Source: Muricauda sp. SCSIO 65647 (GTDB taxonomy: Bacteria; Bacteroidota; Bacteroidia; Flavobacteriales; Flavobacteriaceae). From it: a DNA stretch of 64,000 nt. The notes under the pieces were generated by a model. It saw only the letters and a program-made list of their open reading frames with translations, ran no database searches and was not told where the DNA came from. This document shows, in pieces, positions 33,562-41,987 of this stretch. The first letter of the stretch is position 1, and every line of letters starts with the position of its first letter. Where the stretch lies: contig NZ_CP091037.1 in NCBI RefSeq assembly GCF_021534965.1, positions 1,404,501 to 1,468,500 of the forward strand. The letters run 5' to 3'. The translations under genes were made by a program, and so were the position numbers.

Positions 33562-34860
33562 ATGCGCCATTTGAAGCAGGAAATCTATTTTCCCATTATC
33601 GTCGGCATCCATTTTATTTTTTGGGCCATTGACCTCTATTTTTACGAGGGCTCCTTCAAGGAAACATCGTCGGATACGATGTTCTTTGGCGAGCTTACCA
33701 ATGTGAGCTGGAAAAATCCGCATCGTATTTTGGGTGAGGTATTCTCTTCTTGGGTAGTCACGGTCTTTGCTTTCAACTTTTTGATGGCCACTCGTGCCCG
33801 CTGGGTCGAAAATCTTTTCGGCGGGCTTGACAAGATGTACCTGATCCATAGAAGATCTGGAATCATAGCCGTATTTCTTTTGCTTGCCCATTTTGTGGTG
33901 GTGCCAAGAGCCGCAGAATTCAACCCCGGAAAACCCCTTGGGTTTTATGCCCTAATTTTAATCCTTATCGGGGTGTTGCTTTCCGCAGCACCCATATTCA
34001 AAAGAAAGATTCCCTACCATAAATGGGTGAACTTTCACAAGCTTATGGGCATCTTTTACGTGATGGGCGTAATTCACGGTATTTTGGTGGACAGCCTCAT
34101 CAAAGAACTGCCCATTACAAGGGTCTATGTTTTTGGTATGGCCTTTATCGGTATTATGGCTTGGTTCTACCGGGCATTTCTGTTCAGGGCCTTCAACAAA
34201 AAAATGGACTACACGGTAACATCAGTTCAAGACTTGGGCAGTGATATTGTGGAAATCGAAATGGTTCCCGAAAACAAAAAATTGGCTTTCAAGGCGGGCC
34301 AATTCGCTTTTTTCACCTTTCCCGCGATCAGCAAAAGAGAGCAGCACCCCTTTACCATCAGTAGTCATCCGAATGAAGACAACCTAAAAGTTACCATCAA
34401 GGGATTGGGAGATTACACAAATGGCCTGGCCGACAAGCTATCAATAGGTGACAAGGCAAAAGTGGAAGGGCCATACGGTAAGTTTTCCACGGCATATTCA
34501 AAAGAACGTGAACAGGTATGGGTAGCCGGTGGAATAGGTATCACACCCTTTTTATCCTTGATCAAAGACTACTATACCCAAAAGGTCACCCTTTTTTGGT
34601 GTGTCTCAGATGAGAACGAGGCGCCTTTTGAACATGAACTAAAAATTGCCGCTGAAAAGAACCCCTTGCTAGAGTTTGTGCTGTGGGAATCAAAAAAACG
34701 GGGACATATCAATGTAGATGATATGAGCATCAGAAAACCAAAAGAGAAATCGTATTTCATCTGTGGCCCCGAAGCCTTGAAAAAGAACATTGCCAAACAG
34801 CTCAGACTAGAAGGGGTGAAACAGCAACACATTCATGATGAAGAATTTGCCTTTAGATAA
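33562..34860 (+). CDS. Ferric-reductase-like transmembrane/flavin oxidoreductase
   Basis: A 432-residue protein. The N-terminal ~210 residues contain six membrane segments with paired His suited for haem (HRRSGIIAVFLLLAHFVVV; KWVNFHKLMGIFYVMGVIHG). The C-terminal part is a ferredoxin-reductase module with the FAD motif HPFTISSHP (about residues 268-276) and the NAD-binding start VWVAGGIGITPFLSLI, ending with CGPEAL. It moves electrons from NAD(P)H through FAD and haem across the membrane, probably to metal or oxygen. It precedes a duplicated-domain lipoprotein. Confidence 0.88.
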   Translation: MRHLKQEIYFPIIVGIHFIFWAIDLYFYEGSFKETSSDTMFFGELTNVSWKNPHRILGEVFSSWVVTVFAFNFLMATRARWVENLFGGLDKMYLIHRRSGIIAVFLLLAHFVVVPRAAEFNPGKPLGFYALILILIGVLLSAAPIFKRKIPYHKWVNFHKLMGIFYVMGVIHGILVDSLIKELPITRVYVFGMAFIGIMAWFYRAFLFRAFNKKMDYTVTSVQDLGSDIVEIEMVPENKKLAFKAGQFAFFTFPAISKREQHPFTISSHPNEDNLKVTIKGLGDYTNGLADKLSIGDKAKVEGPYGKFSTAYSKEREQVWVAGGIGITPFLSLIKDYYTQKVTLFWCVSDENEAPFEHELKIAAEKNPLLEFVLWESKKRGHINVDDMSIRKPKEKSYFICGPEALKKNIAKQLRLEGVKQQHIHDEEFAFR

Positions 34861-34909
34861 AACAACTATTCATATGGAAAATCAAAAAAATCATCAATAC
34901 ACGACGCTC

Positions 34910-35656
34910 ATGAAAAATATCGCATTTTTATTCGTATTGTTCTTATTTTCAGGATGCAAACAAGGAGAAAAAAAGGAGCCGGATGGCTCACAAATGGAAA
35001 ATAAAGCTTCCAACGAAAAACCATTTGTTCGCACACAGAATTATGCAGTGGTATTCAATTGGGCGACCCAAGATGAAAAGCTCGTAATGGAGAATACCGT
35101 ACCGCAGTCTGACCAATTATTGGCCCTATGGAAAGACAGCACCGTAGAGAACGTATATTACGATGCCAAGGCACAGTATGACAAGTTTTCGTATTTCCCA
35201 AACATCACCTTTACCCTGAAAGCTGAAGATAAAACGGCAGCAAAGGCCATTTTAAATGATTTGGTGATGGTGAAGAAAGGCATAGCCACCTATACCATAC
35301 ACCCTGTTGGCACTTTATGGCTCAAAAGAGATGCTAAGAAAATTGAACAAAGGGGCCTGACCAGTTCATATGTCGCTGTTTGGAACACGAACAAGAAACC
35401 CGACATGGATATCACGAAAAAACAAAATGACGCCGTACTGGAACTTTACAACGAAGGGGCCATCGAAAACGTCTATTTTGATATTGAAGGCACCCAAAAA
35501 CAAAACCAAAAGACCGATTTTGTGTTTTTTGTCAATGCCGATTCAGAAGAAGGGGCAAAGGCCATCATAGACGATCTGCCATTTGTGAAAGAACAAATTG
35601 CCTCTTACCAACTCTATCCTGTGGGGATATTTTGGATGGGACTGAACGAAGAGTGA
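34910..35656 (+). CDS. Lipoprotein with two tandem ferredoxin-like (YCII/muconolactone-isomerase-type) repeats
   Basis: About 248 residues from ATG 34910, which gives a lipobox (FVLFLFSGC). The ORF opens upstream inside the reductase gene, but those starts lack a signal peptide. The mature protein holds two homologous units: VENVYYDAKAQ...AKAILNDLVMVKKGIATYTI then HPVGTLWL, and IENVYFDIEGT...AKAIIDDLPFVKEQIASYQL then YPVGIFWM. Each resembles a short dimeric alpha/beta barrel monomer, so one chain probably makes an internal dimer. Co-oriented with and 49 nt after the ferric reductase gene. Confidence 0.75.
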   Translation: MKNIAFLFVLFLFSGCKQGEKKEPDGSQMENKASNEKPFVRTQNYAVVFNWATQDEKLVMENTVPQSDQLLALWKDSTVENVYYDAKAQYDKFSYFPNITFTLKAEDKTAAKAILNDLVMVKKGIATYTIHPVGTLWLKRDAKKIEQRGLTSSYVAVWNTNKKPDMDITKKQNDAVLELYNEGAIENVYFDIEGTQKQNQKTDFVFFVNADSEEGAKAIIDDLPFVKEQIASYQLYPVGIFWMGLNEE

Positions 35657-35727
35657 TCAATAATGCCTTTTCTTCTGAGGGCTGGTTCATGTATTGGCTT
35701 TTCACATGTCAAGGTCGCATCAAAGTG

Positions 35728-36549
35728 CTACCCCAGCCCCACATCTAGGGTCATCATGATGATAAAACCGCCGATAAAACCCATCGTGGCGATATCGGTA
35801 TATTTGTCTTGTTGGGTTTCGGGGATGACCTCTTCAACGACCACAAAGATCATGGCCCCAGCAGCAAAAGCCAGGGCATAGGGCAAAATGGGCTCAAAGG
35901 TCAGTACGGCCCAAGCCCCCAATACCCCTGCTATGGGTTCTACAATGGCAGAGGCCTGACCATACATCCAACTTTTTCTACGGCTTAAACCATGTCTTCG
36001 CATCGGTACTGCTACGGCAAAGCCCTCTGGAAAGTTTTGCAGTCCGATCCCCAGGGCCAAGGCCACAGCACCTCCAATAGTGGCCCCTTCAAAGCCTGAA
36101 GCCACTCCCCCGAACAAAACACCTACCGCCAAGCCTTCGGGAATATTGTGAAGGGTTATGGCCAGAACAAGTAATGTGGTACGGTGCCATGGGGTCTTTA
36201 CCCCTTCGGCCTCGTCTATTTTAAAGTTGATATGTAAATGCGGAAGTACCTTGTCTAACCCATAAATAAACAAGGCGCCCAATAAAAACCCTACCGCCGC
36301 GGGAATTACCTTTACAAAGCCCTCACCTTCACTCATTTCTATGCCTGGGGCCAGCAGGCTCCAAAAACTGGCAGCTACCATCACCCCACCGGTAAAACCC
36401 AACATACCGTCCATCAGGGCACGTTTGGGGCTTTTGAACAAAAAGACCAGCCCCGCTCCGGCAGCGGTCAACCCCCATGTAAACAAAGTGGCATATAAAG
36501 CGGCCAGAATAGGGTTGATACTTTCAAAATAAGTAATTACGTGTTCCAT
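35728..36549 (-). CDS. ZIP-family metal transporter
   Basis: A 273-residue, 8-helix protein. The ZIP signature is in helix 4, HNIPEGLAVGVLFGG, and helix 5, LQNFPEGFAVAVPMRR, the two metal-site helices. A His-containing loop (LPHLHINFKIDE) lies before them. It imports divalent metal (Zn, Mn or Fe) down a gradient. It lies 3 nt after the mntR-like gene on the same strand, so the regulator and transporter form one operon, which points towards manganese or iron. Confidence 0.9.
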   Translation of the reverse strand: MEHVITYFESINPILAALYATLFTWGLTAAGAGLVFLFKSPKRALMDGMLGFTGGVMVAASFWSLLAPGIEMSEGEGFVKVIPAAVGFLLGALFIYGLDKVLPHLHINFKIDEAEGVKTPWHRTTLLVLAITLHNIPEGLAVGVLFGGVASGFEGATIGGAVALALGIGLQNFPEGFAVAVPMRRHGLSRRKSWMYGQASAIVEPIAGVLGAWAVLTFEPILPYALAFAAGAMIFVVVEEVIPETQQDKYTDIATMGFIGGFIIMMTLDVGLG

Positions 36550-36552
36550 CTA

Positions 36553-37224
36553 TTATTCTTTTTTAACATAAAGATTGGTAGCGATTTGATTGGAAATATG
36601 CAATTCGCGGTCATCAATCTTGATAATCAGGGAATCATCAAAGTCTTCTTTTTCGAGTATTTCTAGCGTATCTCCCAGGGCAATGTCATTTTTGTCAAGA
36701 AATCTGAGAAATACCGATGATGTATCTTTCACCCCTACACAAATTCCAGTGGCCCCAATGGGCAACTCGCTCAAGGGCTGTTTGTTCCGTTCTTGAAATT
36801 CGCCGCTTTTGGTCGGGATGGGATCACCGTGCGGATCGTATTTCGGAAACTCCAAGAGTTCATCAATCTTATCGATGAGTTTCTCGCTTTTGATATGCTC
36901 TAACTGCTCGGCGACCTCATGTACCTCATCCCATGTAAAATCTAATTTTTTGACTAAAAAGACCTCCCAAAGACGATGCTTGCGTATAATGGAAAGTGCC
37001 GTTTTTATCCCGAGATCGGTCAAATTGACCCCTTGGTATTTCTTATAATGGACCAATTCTTTTTCAGCCAGCTTTTTGGCCATGTCAGTCACAGACGAAG
37101 GTTTGGTATCCATCTCATCGGCAATGGCATTGGTGGAAATCAACTTTGTGCTGTTGCCCCCCAAATGAAAAATGGTCTTGATATAGTTCTCTTCAGCCCG
37201 TGTCAAGAAAAATATTTTACTCAA
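36553..37224 (-). CDS. DtxR/MntR-family metal-dependent repressor
   Basis: A 223-residue regulator. N-terminal winged helix (AEENYIKTIFHLGG; TKPSSVTDMAKKLAEKELVH), a dimerisation domain with metal ligands (RKHRLWEVFLVKKLDFTWDE then HEVAEQLEHI), and a C-terminal FeoA/SH3-like domain (LPIGATGICVGVKD). Metal-bound protein represses uptake genes. It is divergent from a TonB-dependent receptor; perfect dyads in the shared region at 37259-37274 and 37335-37344 are candidate operators. Length fits three-domain DtxR/IdeR-like members. Confidence 0.9.
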   Translation of the reverse strand: MSKIFFLTRAEENYIKTIFHLGGNSTKLISTNAIADEMDTKPSSVTDMAKKLAEKELVHYKKYQGVNLTDLGIKTALSIIRKHRLWEVFLVKKLDFTWDEVHEVAEQLEHIKSEKLIDKIDELLEFPKYDPHGDPIPTKSGEFQERNKQPLSELPIGATGICVGVKDTSSVFLRFLDKNDIALGDTLEILEKEDFDDSLIIKIDDRELHISNQIATNLYVKKE

Positions 37225-37258
37225 AGATACCTTTTATTTTTATTAGTCAAAACATATT

Positions 37259-37274
37259 TTTAGATTTGTCTAAA
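37259..37274. promoter_or_regulatory. Candidate MntR/DtxR operator
   Basis: TTTAGATTTGTCTAAA is a palindrome with perfect 6-bp arms in the divergent region between mntR and the TonB receptor, 35 nt upstream of the regulator start. A related half TTAGTCAAAA lies at 37243. Confidence 0.6.
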
Positions 37275-37326
37275 TATTTTATTTATGATATATCCCCATT
37301 TCTTTTTTTACATCTATATTTTAAGT

Positions 37327-37344
37327 TATTTTTGTTTAGACTAA
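37327..37344 (+). promoter_or_regulatory. TonB-receptor promoter with overlapping TTTAGACTAA dyad
   Basis: TATTTTTG (37327-37334) matches the TAnnTTTG -7 element. Directly after it, TTTAGACTAA (37335-37344) repeats the half-sites of the upstream palindrome and would cover the transcription start, the expected place for repression. Confidence 0.6.
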
Positions 37345-37360
37345 TTATAAATAACCATTT

Positions 37361-39712
37361 TTGAAAAAGCTCTTTTTTTTCCTATCCGTAACCTCTTTCC
37401 ATTTTCTCGTAGCACAGACCGTTTCGGTCTCGGGAACCGTGACCTCAAATAAGGAACCCGTGCCTTTTGCCAGCGTCTATGTCAAAGGAGGCAGTGAAGG
37501 CACAACTGCCGATATAGATGGCAAATATCAATTACAGTTGCCGGTGGGGGTGGTTACCCTAACAGCCCAGGCGCAAGGGTATCGTACGCAAAACAAGAAT
37601 TTAACCTTGGTCAGGGGTTTGCCCTTGACCGCTGATTTCACACTCTTGGAAGATGCGTTGGGTTTGGAAGAAGTGGTGGTCAGCGCCACCCGAAATCGCG
37701 TGGAACGGAGAAGTGCCCCTGTGGTCGTATCTTCTTTGAAACCCAGATTATTGACCGCCACTCAATCTATTACGGTAGCAGAAGGTCTCAACTTCACGCC
37801 TGGTGTTCGTGTAGAAACCAATTGCCAAAACTGTGGGTTTACCCAGGTGCGATTGAATGGTCTGGACGGGGCCTATACACAAATATTACTCAACAGCCGG
37901 CCCATCTTTACCTCACTGCTTGGCGTCTACGGGCTGGAACAGATCCCGACCAACATCATTGAACGGGTAGAGGTGGTACGTAGTGGAGGTTCTGCTTTAT
38001 ACGGCTCCAATGCCATAGCGGGAACCGTCAATATCATTACCAAAGATCCCATTTTGAACACTTGGGAAATAGGCAGCAATCTGGCCATTGTCGGGGGCGA
38101 TGCCCTTGATAGAATCTTAAATTTCAATAGTTCAATTGTTGCCGACGACCTTAATAGTGGTGTCACCCTTTTTGGTGCCTACAGAAATCGCGAGTCTTAC
38201 GATGCCAATGATGATGGGTTTACCGAACTGGTAGAGTTGCGCAATACCACCGTTGGGGCCAAGGCTTTTTTAAAGCCAACCGATAGAAGTCGTATTTCAG
38301 TGAACCTAAATGCAATTCGCGAGTATCGAAGAGGTGGCGACCGATTAGATCTGGCCCCCCAATTTACCGACATTACTGAAGAATTGGACCACGATACCTT
38401 TATCGGTGGTGTCGATTACGAATTGAACAGCAAAGATGGTACGCAACAAATGCAGATCTATACGTCGGCCTCTTATACCAATCGTGATAGTTATTATGGC
38501 GGATTGGGAGGTGGGAGAACTAGACAAGACAGCCTATTGGCCAACGGTGCATTCGGAACGACAAAAGACCTTGCTTGGGTGAACGGCTTGCAATTGACCA
38601 AGACCTTTAAGAACAACGATGTGTTAACCGCCGGTGCGGAATATAACATCAATGACACCGAAGATATGGTTCTAGGCTACAATCGGATCGTTGACCAAAA
38701 CGTGAATATCTTGGGTGGTTATGCCCAATATGAATGGAAGCCTTCAGACAACTTTTCTGCGCTATTGGGTGCCCGATTAGACAATGTTACCGTGAAAGGA
38801 GATTATTCTGTGAGCGGTATTGCAAGGGATTTGGATTTAAGCCAAACAGCCCTCTCCCCCAGAATTACCCTATCTTATAAACTCTCGGAAGAATGGCGCC
38901 TTCGTGGAGGGTATGCCCGTGGTTTTCGTGCCCCGCAAACCTTCAACGAAGACCTTCACATTTCTAGTGTGGGCGGTGAACCACAGTTCGTCATATTGTC
39001 AGATGACCTGGATACGGAATTCTCAAATGCATTTACCGGTTCTTTAAACTATTCAAAAACTAGAGATCTATTACAATTTGATTTTCTTTTGGAAGGATTC
39101 TTCACTATTTTGGAAGATCCTTTCACATTGGTCAGTACCGGTGCTGTTTTAGAAAATGGCTCCATTTTAGAGGAGGTCAGAAATGGAGAAGGGGCCCGTG
39201 TTTATGGCTCAAACTTTGAATTGGGCATTTCACCAAACCCTGAATGGCGTTTTCAATTGGGCGGTACTTTGCAGAAAACCGAATGGAATGAACCTCAACT
39301 GCTTTTTGAAAGCGATGGAACACCTGGGGAAAGTGATATCATTATTGATGAATTCGTTCGCGTGCCCAACTTTTATGGCTATTTGAACACAACTTGGATT
39401 CAAAGTGAAAAATTCAATGTGGATATTACGGGCACGTATACCGGCAATATGACCATACCCAGGGTCATCAGCGATACCGGGTTTTTAGAGCTGAATGATT
39501 CGGGTTCATTTTTTGATATGAACATTAAGTTGGAAACGCATTTTGACTTTAGCGACTCTTTTATGGTCACACTTTCTGGTGGAGTAACCAATATTTTTAA
39601 TAGTTTTCAAGATGATTTTGATGTCGGTCCAGGACGGGATTCCGATTACATCTATGGTCCTGATACCCCACGTGCTTTCTTTTTTGGCCTAAAATTTGGA
39701 AAGCTTCATTAA
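37361..39712 (+). CDS. TonB-dependent receptor with N-terminal carboxypeptidase-regulatory domain
   Basis: A 783-residue outer-membrane protein starting at TTG 37361, with signal peptide (VTSFHFLVAQ). Residues ~20-110 form a carboxypeptidase D regulatory-like domain (SVSGTVTSNKEPVPFASVYV). The plug follows with EEVVVSATRNRVERRSAP and ERVEVVRSGGSALYGSNAIA, containing a Cys pair NCQNCG. The rest is a 22-strand barrel ending with an aromatic strand AFFFGLKFGKLH. It imports metal complexes or chelates using TonB. Next to mntR and ZIP and with operator-like dyads at its promoter, a manganese or iron ligand is likely. Confidence 0.9.
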   Translation: MKKLFFFLSVTSFHFLVAQTVSVSGTVTSNKEPVPFASVYVKGGSEGTTADIDGKYQLQLPVGVVTLTAQAQGYRTQNKNLTLVRGLPLTADFTLLEDALGLEEVVVSATRNRVERRSAPVVVSSLKPRLLTATQSITVAEGLNFTPGVRVETNCQNCGFTQVRLNGLDGAYTQILLNSRPIFTSLLGVYGLEQIPTNIIERVEVVRSGGSALYGSNAIAGTVNIITKDPILNTWEIGSNLAIVGGDALDRILNFNSSIVADDLNSGVTLFGAYRNRESYDANDDGFTELVELRNTTVGAKAFLKPTDRSRISVNLNAIREYRRGGDRLDLAPQFTDITEELDHDTFIGGVDYELNSKDGTQQMQIYTSASYTNRDSYYGGLGGGRTRQDSLLANGAFGTTKDLAWVNGLQLTKTFKNNDVLTAGAEYNINDTEDMVLGYNRIVDQNVNILGGYAQYEWKPSDNFSALLGARLDNVTVKGDYSVSGIARDLDLSQTALSPRITLSYKLSEEWRLRGGYARGFRAPQTFNEDLHISSVGGEPQFVILSDDLDTEFSNAFTGSLNYSKTRDLLQFDFLLEGFFTILEDPFTLVSTGAVLENGSILEEVRNGEGARVYGSNFELGISPNPEWRFQLGGTLQKTEWNEPQLLFESDGTPGESDIIIDEFVRVPNFYGYLNTTWIQSEKFNVDITGTYTGNMTIPRVISDTGFLELNDSGSFFDMNIKLETHFDFSDSFMVTLSGGVTNIFNSFQDDFDVGPGRDSDYIYGPDTPRAFFFGLKFGKLH

Positions 39713-40235
39713 AACAAGACCTGTTTTGAAAAACAGTTTGCCAAATACCATAAGATCCCGTTTCCTTTTAGGAATCTTACTTTTATTGGCACCTCTTTTT
39801 TTGCCAACTGAGATTTCGGCCCAAGAAAAAGAAATTCAATGGCTCAGTTTTGAACAACTGGAAGATTCTTTGAACGTAAAGCCCAAAAAGGTATTTATTA
39901 CTTTTTATGCCGACTGGTGTACCTATTGCAAAAAAATGGACCACGCCGCATTTAAGGATTCAAAGGTGATTTCGAAGTTACATGCTGAATACTATGCCGT
40001 TAAGATGAATGCAGAAACCACCGATTCGATTCAATTTGATGGCAAGTTATTTACAAACAAACAGCTTGGCAAGACCAGAAATCCGACCCATGAGATTCCC
40101 CTGCTTTTGGCCTCACGTGAAAACCGTCCGTTTTCACTTCCGGCAATGGTATTGCTCGATGAAAAATTTGAGATAAGCGATAGGTATTTTGAGTATCTCT
40201 CCCCGAAACAACTTCATAATATCTTGAAACAGTAA
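39696..40235 (+). CDS. Exported thioredoxin-like protein
   Basis: About 179 residues (a TTG at 39726 may be the real start). A signal/anchor segment (LLGILLLLAPLFLPTEISAQ) precedes a thioredoxin fold with the active-site motif YADWCTYCKK, i.e. WCTYC. It resembles the DsbD-gamma/thioredoxin_7 group acting on disulfides in the periplasm. It overlaps the end of the TonB receptor by 17 nt, so the two are coupled. The receptor's NCQNCG pair could be its substrate, which is inference. Confidence 0.8.
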   Translation: MESFIKTRPVLKNSLPNTIRSRFLLGILLLLAPLFLPTEISAQEKEIQWLSFEQLEDSLNVKPKKVFITFYADWCTYCKKMDHAAFKDSKVISKLHAEYYAVKMNAETTDSIQFDGKLFTNKQLGKTRNPTHEIPLLLASRENRPFSLPAMVLLDEKFEISDRYFEYLSPKQLHNILKQ

Positions 40236-40284
40236 GACCAAACCTTTTTGTACTTTCGAACGGTAATTAAAAAATACAATTTCG

Positions 40285-40839
40285 ATGTCATTCGATACCG
40301 TTCAGGAAGACAAAATAGAATACGCCAACTTTTGGACACGTTTTGGCGCCTATTTTTTAGACATTTTGATCATAGCCCCAATCTCTCTGGGCCTTAACTA
40401 TATTAACTTTCTGCATTTCAAAAGTTTTTGGGTCTATCTTCTCATCACAATTTTAGGATTGCTGTACAAACCCTATTTTGAATATAAGTATGGCGCCACC
40501 TTTGGAAAAATGGCCACGAATCTAAAAGTAACGGATTACAGTTTCAATCAAATTGATTTTCAAAGATCGATCATCAGAAGCCTGATCTTTATCCTTCCCT
40601 CGACAATTCTTATCCCTATACAGTATATGGCCTACCATAACCCAGCGCTCATGGATATCAACAGCTTTTGGGAGTTTAGCACTTTGGTGGCCCAAACCTA
40701 TCCTGCCCAAAATGTGTTCAGCTGCTTGAGCACTGTTCTAGTCATTACCGATTTAATCGTGTTGCTCGCCGATGATATGAAAAAACAGCGCTCACTGCAC
40801 GATCGTATTGCCAAAACCTATGTTATTAAATCAAAATAG
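40285..40839 (+). CDS. RDD-family membrane protein
   Basis: A 184-residue protein of the RDD family: ANFWTRFGAYFLDILIIAPI near the N-terminus, KPYFEYKYGATFGKMATNLK in the middle and the closing KQRSLHDRIAKTYVI. Three to four membrane segments. RDD proteins have been proposed as small-molecule or ion transporters or membrane accessory proteins; the function here is unknown. It precedes the lycopene cyclase gene by 8 nt. Confidence 0.85.
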   Translation: MSFDTVQEDKIEYANFWTRFGAYFLDILIIAPISLGLNYINFLHFKSFWVYLLITILGLLYKPYFEYKYGATFGKMATNLKVTDYSFNQIDFQRSIIRSLIFILPSTILIPIQYMAYHNPALMDINSFWEFSTLVAQTYPAQNVFSCLSTVLVITDLIVLLADDMKKQRSLHDRIAKTYVIKSK

Positions 40840-40847
40840 ACATTGAC

Positions 40848-41987
40848 ATGTCTTCCTACGACCATATCATCATAGGTGCCGGTGCTTCAGGCCTTTTACT
40901 GGCCGATGCCCTGGGCAGGGATGATTTCTTCAACGACAAAAAGATTTTGTTGTTGGATAAAGACACCAAACGAAAAAACGACCGCACTTGGTGTTTTTGG
41001 GAAAAAGGCGAAGGTGCTTTTGATGCCATAGTACATAAAACTTGGCCGAAGATTTATTTTGCCGGAAAGGAAACCGCCCTTCACCAAGCCATCGCCCCTT
41101 ACCAATACAAGATGCTTCGAGGAGTGGACTTTTACCATCACTATTTGGAAAAAATCAAGGGATACGCAAATGTTACATTCCGCAATGATGAGATTCTATC
41201 AGTAGAAGAAACAGCAGAATCGGTGCGGGTAAACGGCAAGAACGAAAGCTATTTGGGCAAGGTCGTATTCGATAGTCGTTTCGATTATAAAAAATTGAAG
41301 GAGCAGCAAAAATATCCGGTTTTACAGCAGCACTTTTTAGGATGGTTTGTCAAGACAGAACGACCTGTCTTTCATATTGATGAGGCCACTTTCATGGACT
41401 TCTCCATACCCCAAAAGGGAAATACCCGGTTCATGTACGTACTTCCTTTCTCTGAAACGGAAGCCTTGGTCGAATACACGCTTTTTTCAGAGAACGTGCT
41501 GCCAAGAGAAGAATATGAAGCGGCAATTGCGACCTATCTCGACGAATTGAAAACTGGCCCGTATGAAATAATTGAGGTAGAGCAAGGTAACATTCCCATG
41601 AGCTCTTATGCCTTTTGGTCAGAAAGCACCAACAAGGTCATTAAGATTGGTATAGCAGGGGGTTGGGCGAAGCCCAGTACGGGTTATGCCTTTTACAACT
41701 CCGCCAAAAAAGTCGAAAAATTGGTCAACTATCTGAAGAGGGGCAAATCCGTTTCCGAATTCCAAAGAAAAAACCGTTTCTGGTTCTATGATCTTTTACT
41801 GCTTGATATTCTGTCTCGCAACAACAGCTTAGGGCAGAAAATTTTTGAATCCCTCTTCAAAAAAAGAAATCCACAATTGATTCTTAAATTTCTAGGCGAG
41901 GACACTTCGCTTTTTGAAGATGTCAAAATTATCATGGCCTGCCCAAAGCGGCCATTTCTTGGGGCACTGGTAAAAAGATTGTTTTAA
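40848..41987 (+). CDS. crtY: Lycopene cyclase (CrtY-type)
   Basis: A 379-residue FAD/NAD-dependent protein. The N-terminal dinucleotide motif is IIIGAGASGLLLADAL (about residues 6-21), followed by the CrtY signature NDRTWCFWEKGEG (about 44-56), and PMSSYAFWSESTNKVIKIGI near 250. It cyclises the ends of lycopene to give beta-carotene, the step before zeaxanthin in yellow Flavobacteria. Its stop codon overlaps that of the convergent prenyl synthase by 4 nt. No other crt gene is in the window. Confidence 0.88.
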   Translation: MSSYDHIIIGAGASGLLLADALGRDDFFNDKKILLLDKDTKRKNDRTWCFWEKGEGAFDAIVHKTWPKIYFAGKETALHQAIAPYQYKMLRGVDFYHHYLEKIKGYANVTFRNDEILSVEETAESVRVNGKNESYLGKVVFDSRFDYKKLKEQQKYPVLQQHFLGWFVKTERPVFHIDEATFMDFSIPQKGNTRFMYVLPFSETEALVEYTLFSENVLPREEYEAAIATYLDELKTGPYEIIEVEQGNIPMSSYAFWSESTNKVIKIGIAGGWAKPSTGYAFYNSAKKVEKLVNYLKRGKSVSEFQRKNRFWFYDLLLLDILSRNNSLGQKIFESLFKKRNPQLILKFLGEDTSLFEDVKIIMACPKRPFLGALVKRLF

